From positions 1 to 31,512 of the forward strand of contig PJAB01000266.1 of the NCBI GenBank assembly GCA_002887195.1: a stretch of DNA of 31,512 nt, in the 5' to 3' direction. The notes under the pieces were generated by a model, which did not search any database, had not been told where the DNA came from, and saw nothing but the letters and a program-made list of their open reading frames with translations. Positions 1-7,509 of the stretch are shown in pieces (position 1 is the stretch's first letter; each line of letters starts with the position of its first letter). Source of the DNA: Chrysochromulina parva (Eukaryota > Haptophyta > Prymnesiales > Chrysochromulinaceae). Both the position numbers and the translations under genes were made by a program.

Positions 1-381
1 TCCCCCTCTCCCCCTGCCCCTCCTCCTCCCGACGTCGGTCCCGCCGCTTTCCGTACTTTGAGTGAGTCACTCGAGTACATGGACTGCCTCTTGGCCAAAG
101 ATCTTCGTCGTACATGCGTGCACTGCAAAGTGACACGTGTCTATTGCAACGTGGCGGGATGACCTTTCCATTCCGCGGCGATCAAAGACGCGGCACAAGC
201 CCCCTTCCCCTCTCCACCTTCCCCTCTCCCGCCCCTCCCCACCCTTCCCCTCTCCCATCCCCCACCCTTCTCCTCGGGCACATGAGCTCATCGGATCTCA
301 TCGGATCTCCCCCAATCTCCCGCCACCTCAGATGAGCTCATCGGATCTCATCGGACCTCCCCCAATCTCCCGCCACCTCAG
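1..381 (+). other. Intron or spacer upstream of the exostosin exons
   Basis: No exon can be supported here. The stretch is pyrimidine-rich at both ends of a short more balanced section (about 60-180). A good donor-like GTGAGT sits at 62, but no acceptor or convincing coding frame precedes it. The right end is a 50-bp unit present twice in tandem (282-331 and 332-381). Each copy ends in CACCTCAG, and the second CAG abuts the first recognisable exostosin codons. The segment is therefore best read as the end of an intron of the downstream gene, whose 5' exons lie outside the window or are unrecognisable. Confidence 0.5.
282..381 (+). repeat. 50-bp tandem duplication carrying the 3' splice site
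   Basis: Two copies of a 50-bp unit, nearly identical, run from ATGAGCTCATCGG to CCGCCACCTCAG. A third partial copy (ATGAGCTCC) is the start of the exon itself at 382. Each copy ends in a usable CAG acceptor, so the real acceptor at 380-381 has a decoy at 330-331. Confidence 0.85.
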
Positions 382-1042
382 ATGAGCTCCTCCCACTACT
401 GCCTCGCCACTGCGGGCGACGGTTGGGGCACGCGCCTTTCCGAAGCGGTCCTCGCCGGCTGCGTGCCCTTGCTCGCCCAACCAGCGGTCCTCATGCCCTT
501 CGAAGACATCCTCGCGTATGAGCGCTTCTCGTTGCGCCTGGCGCCAGAAGAGGTCGCATCGCTGCCGACGTGGCTCGCGACCGAGGACCCGCCTTGCATG
601 CAAGTGCTCACCACAGCGCGGAACCCTCCCTTCCCCACAGGTCGCATCGCTGCCGACGTGGCTAACCCGCCACGAGCGCGCCGCGACCACACGTCGTGTT
701 GGGCTACGGGCCGTGCGCCGCGCCTTCGATTGGAGCCCTACCGGCCTCGCGTACAACCTGACGATCCTTTCGCTGTGCCACCGGGCAGTCGAGCTCGCCG
801 GAGCGCTGCAGGCGGGGCCGAGCGTCAGCTGTGCCTCGCTCGCGGCTCGGCTGCCCGCCGGCATGCTCGAGACCCGAGCTTCAGGAGGGAGCGCAGAGGC
901 AGGTGCGAAGGAGGGTGCGGAGGGAGGTGCGCTGGGCGCCACACGCCGCACTCCCGCCTGGTACCCTCGCGCGCTCGCACGTGCCGTCGAGAGGGCCATT
1001 GCAGCGCGCCGCCAAGCCAGTCGCCCGACGGGTGCTGCTTGA
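382..1042 (+). CDS. Exostosin-like GT47 glycosyltransferase, 3' exons (partial)
   Basis: Two exons are visible, 382-552 and 641-1042, separated by an 88-nt GT-AG intron. The joined frame reads through without a stop to TGA at 1040-1042, giving about 191 residues. The first exon has the conserved C-terminal signature of exostosin-type GT47 enzymes: YCLATAGDGWGTR, then an AGCVPLL stretch, then PFEDILAYERFSLRL. In GT47 proteins this block belongs to the nucleotide-sugar-binding half. The ATG at 382 is probably an internal methionine, because a CAG acceptor lies directly before it and the catalytic N-terminal half is missing. The C-terminal part is Ala/Arg-rich with no further domain recognised. 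Family members act in the Golgi on cell-wall or matrix glycans; donor and acceptor sugars cannot be told from this fragment. Confidence 0.75.
553..640 (+). repeat. Introner-like intron with 23-bp flanking direct repeat
   Basis: This is an 88-nt intron, phase 0. The first 23 bp of the intron (553-575) equal the first 23 bp of the next exon (641-663), starting GTCGCATCGCTGCCG. The inserted part contains the palindromic CTTGCATGCAAG followed by TGCTCACCACAG, and ends TTCCCCACAG. The same CTTGCATGCAAG-TGCTCACCACAG string occurs on the opposite strand near 21150-21177, so the insert is a dispersed element and not unique DNA. Confidence 0.8.
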
Positions 1043-1324
1043 GAGAGAGACGAGCGAGCGTACTCGATTCCGTACAAAGTTCGCGGTTAGATCTTAGAAG
1101 GTCAAGTTGCTGACAGCGAGGCAGGTCCATTAGAGTAAGCAGTTAGAGCTACGCTACGCGTAGCCTTGTTACAACGTTGAGCGCTAGCCGTAGCGGACCA
1201 TGTGTATAGCCGCAGCGCACCGAGAACGTCGCGCGAACGGACGATATTATTACGTTAGGAGCTGCATCAATCAGCGTGCTCAATGGACCTGGGTACTCAG
1301 TACTCTCTAGCGCCCGAAGTTACA

Positions 1325-2053
1325 CTAGTTAGGCTTTTTGGGTGCACCCTTGATATTCACCGACACGGCGACTGCCGCAGCCGCGAAGAAACCGAGCGCC
1401 CCAACCGCTCCGATCACCGGCTTGACCACCTGCTGTGCACCCATCACCACCGACTCGGGCAGCTTCGGATCGAGCGCGGTTCCTTGCAAGCTGCCGGAGA
1501 AGGCGACCGATCCGAGGACCACGACGCCAAGGCCAAGCATCGAGAGCGGCCGCGCGAGAGTACTCAAAGTCGCTCGGATCGCCGCGACCGCCTTGATCTC
1601 GCCCGCGCTGGAGAGCGCGAGGCGTTGCGGATTGCAAGCAAGGATTCCAGGGTTCTTTGAGATGACGTCCTGCGCACTCTCCGTACTGTCCAGAATGTCG
1701 ACGAGCACCGCAAAGGAACCCGCAACGTTCGATGGCGTGTTGACCCATGGAAGGATGAGCGAGGGTGTATTGACAACAGCTGCAGCAGCTGCCTCCTCTG
1801 AGGGATAGACTTTGCAGACCGCTCGCCACAACGCTGCCACGGCGGCTGCGTCCGCTGGCGTGCGCAGGATCACATCAGGAAGCAAGCGATAAACGGCTTC
1901 TGGCAGCCGGCTGGCCATGACCACGTCGCGGGCGCGCCTGGAGTCTGCATAGCCACAATGCACTCCTAGCCGCCGGGTAACAATGAGACCTTGGACGGCT
2001 GCGGCATTGCAGAGCAGGATCAGAGCGAACGCGGAGACGAGAGGGGACGCCAT
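1325..2053 (-). CDS. Probable plastid-targeted membrane protein, unknown function
   Basis: An intron-free frame of 242 residues starts at ATG 2053. Residues 1-22 form a signal peptide (hydrophobic core SAFALILLC, likely cleavage after VQG), followed by an Arg-containing stretch that could serve as a transit peptide. That bipartite layout is typical of plastid proteins in algae with secondary plastids. The middle holds repeated Asn-Thr-Pro-Ser and KNPGILACNP motifs that weakly recall mTERF-type helical repeats. Two hydrophobic segments (about 168-186 and 212-234) close the protein, which ends in a basic APKKPN tail. I do not recognise the family; the mTERF resemblance is only a motif-level impression. 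It diverges from the next gene with 165 bp between start codons. Confidence 0.65.
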   Translation of the reverse strand: MASPLVSAFALILLCNAAAVQGLIVTRRLGVHCGYADSRRARDVVMASRLPEAVYRLLPDVILRTPADAAAVAALWRAVCKVYPSEEAAAAAVVNTPSLILPWVNTPSNVAGSFAVLVDILDSTESAQDVISKNPGILACNPQRLALSSAGEIKAVAAIRATLSTLARPLSMLGLGVVVLGSVAFSGSLQGTALDPKLPESVVMGAQQVVKPVIGAVGALGFFAAAAVAVSVNIKGAPKKPN

Positions 2054-2218
2054 TCTCAGTGGCGTTCCCGTGAAGGTTACGGTTCAAGACAGAACAGAAG
2101 GGGTCGAGCAAGTGTCCCACCTATCAATCGTGTTAGGAACTGTCCCACTGACAAATTTCGGGCAGGGGCTCCTCGGGCCCCGACGATCGTCGGTCGCTCT
2201 CGAGCCCGCGCGCTTGCC

Positions 2219-2677
2219 ATGAACTCGACACCGGCACCGCTCGTGAGCCCGATCGTCGCTTCGCCTACCTCCGTCGTGGCGAACTTAGACTGTGCTGCCC
2301 AAGTGACCTCACCACTCATCTCGCATGGCGACCGAGCAGCACCATCGCTCGCCAGCACGCGTCGCGCACTCTTTGACAAGGAGGCGAGCACTCTTCGACA
2401 AGGAGGCGAGCAGTCCACCGCCGACAAGGATTTCGAGTTGCACGAGCTACAGAAGATGACCGAGAGGCTGCTCCTCGACGTGGCCGAGCGCGACGTCAAG
2501 ATCGATGAGCTCACTCAAGAGGCCAAGGAAGAGGCCATCGCGAGGCAAGTGCTTGTCGTTCGCCCAGATGAGCACGCATGTGCCATCAGTGCACAGCCTG
2601 CATGCCTGTATGATGGCCTCGTCGCGCGCGCCCTCGTGGCGCTCGTGGCCTTCGTGGCCATCCTGCTCTGCCCCTGA
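2219..2677 (+). CDS. Small tail-anchored coiled-coil protein
   Basis: A frame of 152 residues starts at the ATG at 2219. Residues about 1-70 are low-complexity and Ser/Ala/Pro-rich. Residues about 75-110 form a charged heptad-like stretch (FELHELQKMTERLLLDVAERD and onward), predicted as coiled coil. The protein ends with a hydrophobic segment (ALVALVAFVAILLC) three residues before the stop, which is the layout of a tail-anchored membrane protein facing the cytosol. No family was recognised. It is convergent with ALG1, with about 150 bp between the stops. The gene call rests on the coherent coiled-coil plus anchor, not on homology. Confidence 0.5.
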   Translation: MNSTPAPLVSPIVASPTSVVANLDCAAQVTSPLISHGDRAAPSLASTRRALFDKEASTLRQGGEQSTADKDFELHELQKMTERLLLDVAERDVKIDELTQEAKEEAIARQVLVVRPDEHACAISAQPACLYDGLVARALVALVAFVAILLCP

Positions 2678-2828
2678 GAGCCGGCGTGCAAGACGCGAGC
2701 CACCACCTGGTGTGGGCCACAGTGCAGTGCCTTGTGTGCCGTGAGTGCGGTGCCCTGTGTACGGGCAGCGCCGGTCGGCTGCGCGCTAGATTCAAAACGC
2801 GTCAGATACGCTTGAAAGACACGCACAC

Positions 2829-4617
2829 TCACACGGCCCAGCGCTCCGCCATCGCTGTGAGCAGCGCGACGAGCGGCGCCGCGAGCAGCAGCAGCAGCAG
2901 CAGCAGACGGAGCCACGATCGGGCCGCGCGCGGTTCGGCGGCGGGCGAGGGCACGAGGAGTGGCGCGGCGGCGGTGTTCCAGTTCTGCGCCCAGCGTGGT
3001 CGCCCCGCCTCCGTCTTGGCGACGCCCTCCGTGAGCCGCGAGAGCGCACGCGACGCCTCGGGCGTGGGCGCGAGGAGAGCGAGGAGCAGCTGTGCGAGCT
3101 CCTCGCTGGTGTGGAACACGCGGCCGTTCTCGCCGTCGCGCACGAGCTCGGGGAGGCAGGCAAAGCCGAGCGCGCACACGGGCAGCCCGCACCCGTACAT
3201 GTCGAGCACCTTCATGGGTAAGTCGAGTCCCGAGGTGGAGGTGTGAAGAGACACGCCCAGGTCGGCGCTCCCAAGCAGCTTCGGATAATCCTCCGGCTCG
3301 AGCCAGAGGGTGCAGATGGCCACGTGCCTGCCGCAATCAGAGGGCATCAGAGGTCATCAGAGCTCATCATCAGAGGTCATCAGAGGTCATCCGAGGTCAT
3401 CCGAGGTCATCCGAGGTCATCAGAGGTCATCAGAGGGTGCAGATGGGCACGTGCCGTAACGTGAGCTCGCGCATGCGGCCGCGGTAGTACTCCTTCAGAG
3501 GACCCTTGCCCGTGATGATCGCCACCACCTGGGGGCCCGCGAGCGCGCCGCCGCCGCCGCCGCGTCCGCCGCCGCCGCGTCCGCCGCCGCCAGCGCCGTG
3601 TCGAGCGTCCTTCTTTGGCGACGCCGCTCGTCTGCCAGCGCTCGACACGGCGCTCACAGCCGGCCTCCGCGTCGTGCGCGCCTCGTCCGCGTCGAGCGCC
3701 GTGTCGAGTGCCGAGAGCGCCGTGTCGAGCGCCCGTAGCGCCTCGAGCAGCAGCCCAAAGTCCTCATCGGCCGTCCAGCTCGTCGACGAGATCAGCAGGC
3801 GCGGCGCGTGGGCGCGCGCCGTCTCGGGCGCGAGGCTCCACGGCGTGGCACCGCCGGCCCACGGGCTGCCCGGTGTGCCCTCAGGCGCCCACAACGGCGC
3901 GCCCGTCGCGTCCACCAGCTGCGGCTGTAACCGTCGGAGGAGCTCGTGCTTCTGGGGGAGCGCCAGCCGTTGGAAAAAGGAGGGAGGTCGATCGTGGAGG
4001 ACGTGGGCCGAGACGCCCCACGTGGCGCGGAGCCAGGCCTGCATGGCGTGCGTCACGCACAGGTGCCCGTCCAGCCGCCGGCTGAGCGCGCGCTCGTACG
4101 CACGCGCCACACGCACGAACGGATGGTTCGGACGCAGCCCGTGCTCAAGCACGCTGTACGCGAGGTTGTGCCAGTCGACGACGACGGCGCCGCCGCGGAG
4201 GAGGCGGGCGAGCCACGCGGCCGCGAGCGTCGGGATCGCGGGCGGGTTCTGCAGCAACAGCACCGCCGGCGCCGGCAGCCGCACGAGCAGCGTCCACATC
4301 AGCTGGAGCAGCTGCAACGCCGCCTTGAGAGGCGCGTAGACGAGGTAGAGGGCGCGCGCCTTGGGACGCGGCAGCAGGTCGGCAGTCAGGCGCACCTGCG
4401 CGATCGCGCCGCGCATCTCCTCCGCCTCGACGGCCGGTACGCACCGCTCGCCCGCGTAGCCCACCAGGAAGACGCGCACTGCACGCGTCTGCGCGAGCGA
4501 GAGTGCGTGGTACTGCATGCGCGGCGAGCGGCCGACGTCCCCGAGCACGAGCACAATAACGCACGGGAGTCGCGCGATTTCCTCGGAGACCTTGCTCAGA
4601 CGGGGCGACGAGGCCAT
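2829..4617 (-). CDS. ALG1: Chitobiosyldiphosphodolichol beta-mannosyltransferase (GT33)
   Basis: Two exons, complement(3455..4617) and complement(2829..3327), give 553 residues. ALG1 adds the first mannose to GlcNAc2-PP-dolichol on the cytosolic face of the ER. Visible family blocks are VLVLGDVGRSPRMQYHALSLA at the N-terminus, LLQNPPAIPTL, VVDWHNLAYS, the LISSTSWTADEDFGLLLEAL block, and after the intron WLEPEDYPKLLGSADLGVSLH and the donor-binding GLDLPMKVLDMYGCGLPVCA. The start is the ATG at 4617; no ATG lies upstream in frame. Two oddities: a Gly/Arg-rich low-complexity insert separates the two halves (about residues 310-370), and there is no N-terminal membrane anchor. Instead a C-terminal poly-leucine segment, encoded by an (AGC/CTG)n tract near 2884-2906, may anchor the protein. 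Confidence 0.93.
2884..2906 (-). repeat. CTG trinucleotide repeat encoding poly-leucine in ALG1
   Basis: About seven and a half AGC units on the plus strand read CTG on the coding strand and give the poly-Leu core of the C-terminal hydrophobic segment of ALG1. The length is likely polymorphic. Confidence 0.85.
3328..3454 (-). repeat. ALG1 intron: 10-bp minisatellite flanked by 25-bp direct repeat
   Basis: This 127-nt intron is filled with sense-oriented CTCTGATGAC/CTCGGATGAC units and ends GATTGCGGCAG. A 25-bp sequence lies at both edges (3304-3328 and 3431-3455, one mismatch), so the start of exon 2 is duplicated at the start of the intron. If the boundary follows the repeat edge, the donor is GC (ACG|GCACGT). 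An alternative GT donor 6 nt upstream (CAC|GTTACG) keeps the frame and removes two residues (L-R). Both are in frame, so only transcripts can decide. Confidence 0.75.
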
Positions 4618-4916
4618 TGTCGTCGCGCGGGGAGAGAATGCCGAGGCCGAAGAAGACGCCGACGTCCACAGCCGCCCCGTCGTTAACACGAAAACAGTCA
4701 GTCAGTCAGTTTCGTCGCGGTCCCCCGCGCTCACCACACCACCGTTTCAAGGGACGGCTCCACTCCCCTCGGTCAACACGTCAACAGCGAAGGACTCACG
4801 TCGTTCGGAAAGGACAATGGAATAGTCGTGAACGTCCCTTATAAACGTCCCCTTCCTCACGTCCTCGGTCCACCTCAAAATTCTACTCCAGACCCACTCT
4901 CCGGACGCTTCAGCCT

Positions 4917-5864
4917 TCACTGTTTCTTCCGTGTCGCGCGTTTGCCCGGTGGTGCGCTTCCGAAGCCACGCGAGGCCGAGGGGCTTCCATCGCTACTTGT
5001 ACCACCTGAACCAGATGCTCTTCCTCCGCCCTTGTCGGCCGCGCTGCGAGTCCGTTCTTGGCGTGTAGTGCTCGTCACGCCAGCACCTTGCCCTTGCGCC
5101 AGAGCTTCCCTCGATTGCTCAAACAGCCACGCCAGCGCTGCCGCTTCCTGCTCATACCTGTCCGCCACACGCAACTGGCCCGAAACGAGCGACGATTTCC
5201 ACGGCTCAGCCGCGCTCTTCACAGCCTCAGTGCTCTTCACAGCAGGGACACGACGTCCGCCCCGCGTGAGCCAGTACTCGTGCCCATACTGCCCCAGGAT
5301 CTCCTCGCCAGCCTCGATATTCCTGGTGGCGGCGTAGCACATGAGCGGCGCGGTGCCGTCGTCGCCAAACGGGATGAGATGGGCGTTTGAACGGGCCCGG
5401 CAGCATTCATAGTAGGCCACGATGCCGTCTTCGTCGCCGCCCTCGCACACACACGCATCGTTGACCAGGTGGCCGAGCCAACCATCGGCATGCGGCAGCG
5501 CTGGATTTGCGTCGATCCACAGGTCGTCAAGGCCCAACGCAGCCAGTGACCCGTGAGATGGCTGCACGCGATAAGGTCGCGATGTGGCGGTATCAAAGTA
5601 AGCTGACCCATCCTCGGGTGCGAGCGAATTTGTCGTGTCGCCAAGGGCATGGACGGGATAGAAGGTGATGACGGTGCCTTGCTCAATCGCCGTGCGAGCG
5701 ACGAGGCCCAAGCCATGAGTCACAGACTCCTGAGCGGAGACGAAGTCGTTCGAGATGGCTGCAAACTGCAGCGTCTGCTCGGCGCACAACTCGTGCCAGT
5801 GCGATTGCAAGGACAACGACACCGAGAGCATCGACTGCATCGTCGCTACCTTAGTCAACACCAT
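4917..5864 (-). CDS. SET-domain protein-lysine methyltransferase-like protein
   Basis: A single exon of 315 residues starts at ATG 5864. The SET domain spans about residues 45-198: the N-terminal G-L-G-L-V-A-R-T-A-I-E-Q-G-T-V-I strand pair, GHLVNDACV (131-139; the counterpart of the NHS pseudoknot motif, with Asn-Asp replacing Asn-His), SNAHLIP, and RNIEAGEEILGQYGHEYW (181-198; SAM/lysine channel motif with the conserved Tyr). The C-terminal third (about 205-315) is disordered, Gly/Ser-rich and ends in a basic PPGKRATRKKQ tail that could be a nuclear signal. SET proteins methylate lysines of histones or other proteins; the substrate is not predictable. The pseudoknot variation puts it closer to divergent algal SET proteins than to the SUV39 or SET1 types. 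Confidence 0.82.
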   Translation of the reverse strand: MVLTKVATMQSMLSVSLSLQSHWHELCAEQTLQFAAISNDFVSAQESVTHGLGLVARTAIEQGTVITFYPVHALGDTTNSLAPEDGSAYFDTATSRPYRVQPSHGSLAALGLDDLWIDANPALPHADGWLGHLVNDACVCEGGDEDGIVAYYECCRARSNAHLIPFGDDGTAPLMCYAATRNIEAGEEILGQYGHEYWLTRGGRRVPAVKSTEAVKSAAEPWKSSLVSGQLRVADRYEQEAAALAWLFEQSREALAQGQGAGVTSTTRQERTRSAADKGGGRASGSGGTSSDGSPSASRGFGSAPPGKRATRKKQ

Positions 5865-7509
5865 GTCCGGACAAGGAAGAGGGTCCTGTGTGCTGCTGCT
5901 CCTGTGAACTCTGTGATATGAAAATTGGGTGTCGAATTATAAACTTTGGCTGTGAAACACAAAGATGGGTGGAGGGAGAACCAACCCCACAGCCAGGAGA
6001 AGTTAGTTCTCAGAGAGCGGGCGAGGAGGCACGCACCGAGGATGTGGGGCGTAACACGGGGAACTCATGGGAACTCAGCCCGTCAGCCGTGAGTAGCGTG
6101 TGAGTCGTGGGTCCCCCCGCGCTCACCTCACCACTCCACGCGTAGAATACTACAAGGGACACCGTCTCAAAGTTTGGCTCCGATGCCCCCGGTCAACGCT
6201 AGTAACTCGCTAGTACTGAATACTCACTCTACTCTAGGGGCTACTCAATTTTATGCTTCTGAAGTGAGGTCGGTCTCCCAGAAAACAGGGTATCACCCCT
6301 TGGTATCACCTGATGATGATGGGCTCTGACTGCACTCGGAGCAATTGACTCGGAGAGCGCTTGAGACGACGCCTGAGCTTCGCGAAGAAGCCGCGAACCC
6401 GACGTCTGCGCGCCGTCAGATCGGCCGCACTTTTGGCGGATGGCCTCGGATTCTCTGCTACTGCTGCGGCCTGCGGCGTCGACGCCCACGACGGCGTCTC
6501 CCGGATACTGCGGGGCTACGTCAATTATGCTTCTGAACTCACTTAAGTGAGCGGAGCGTCTGCCGGGATCGGATACCTGTGCCGTGGGCGGTGGGGCCAT
6601 GGCGCACGGGGTGGGGCGGGGCGCGGGGGACCCGACACCCGTTCAGGTTCACGTTCACGCAACTTGCCGGTGACGTCGGCAGTCATAGTCGTGTGACGGG
6701 GAGGCGTCGTGGTGACGGTGTCGAAACACTTATAAGATCTCCGCTCCGCTCTACTACCGCCCTCTATGAGACACATCACATCATGTAGCGGACAGCGCGT
6801 AGCCCTCTCCGACGACCACGACGCGGTCCGACACCGCTCACCGGCCCCAGCAACAAACGAACGCGCCGGGAACCAAACGGACGCGCGCGCCCGCCCCCAC
6901 TGCCCACAAATGCCTCACACACAGTCTCACTCAATTTACGCCTCTCGCCGCCGGATGCTACTCTCGCCCTCTTATGCGCAACTTACGATCTCATGGAGCC
7001 ACACCACGAGTCACCGGTCCCCGGCGGACGGCGGATGGAGTGCCTGATGGTCGTATTGCCTCACCATTGCCCGTGTGGGCAAGCCACGACCGCCTATCCA
7101 TTGCGATCGGGGCACGAGGTATGCCGCATCGGGACCTCACCCGCCGCCTACTTCCTCTCCCCATCATCCATGCTACGTCGCCAGTCTCGTCAATCTCGTC
7201 AGTCTCATCAGTCTCGTCAGTCCCCCATCACCCATGCCAGACGCGCTTCCAATGTCCGCGGGCAGCCCCCGCCCCCTGCGCCCGTACAACTTTGCAAAGT
7301 CCGCAGGCAGACGCGGCGAGGGGTGCCGACCCCCCCACTCGAGAGAGACTACGAGTACGCTCGACTTCACGCTCGGTTTCGTCAGCTCGACTTCACGATC
7401 GGTTTCGTCAGCTCACGCTCGGTTTCGTCAGCTCGAGCACACGCACGCCCGACAGCGGCCTCACTCACGCGCCCCAGCCATGATTCTTCTCACTCCGCTC
7501 CAAGCGCTG
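5865..7509. other. 1.6-kb spacer without a supported gene
   Basis: Several short open frames exist, but none has domain-like or biased composition that I trust. Features seen: a near-repeat of CAATTTTATGCTTCTGAA (about 6246-6263) and CAATTATGCTTCTGAA (about 6521-6536) bounding a 275-bp segment; a TATAAG box-like site at 6731-6736; a run of GTCTCGTCAR units (about 7183-7225) that is the reverse complement of the GATTGACGAG repeats in the Hsp110-TPR intron; and three GGTTTCGTCAGCTCG units around 7374-7436. The right part presumably holds the 3' UTR of the minus-strand repeat protein, and the left part the promoter of the SET gene. Confidence 0.5.
7180..7226 (-). repeat. 9-10 bp minisatellite shared with an intron elsewhere
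   Basis: Tandem CAGTCTCGTCA-type units, roughly 9-10 bp each. On the minus strand they read GACTGACGAGATTGACGAG, matching the array inside the intron at 15464-15797 in sense orientation. This could mark an untranslated or decayed intron of a minus-strand transcript. Confidence 0.6.

Noticed and set aside
328..1077. Long minus-strand open frame opposite the exostosin exons
   Set aside because: Arg/Ala-rich composition from antisense GC-rich codons; the plus strand has the conserved GT47 block.
3092..3487. Plus-strand frame with RGHQRSSEVI repeats opposite ALG1
   Set aside because: Same artefact: the ALG1 intron array read on the other strand.
6246..6540. Segment bounded by TATGCTTCTGAA copies considered as a MITE
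   Set aside because: The end copies are direct, not inverted, and no target-site duplication was visible; it is kept only as a note in the spacer.
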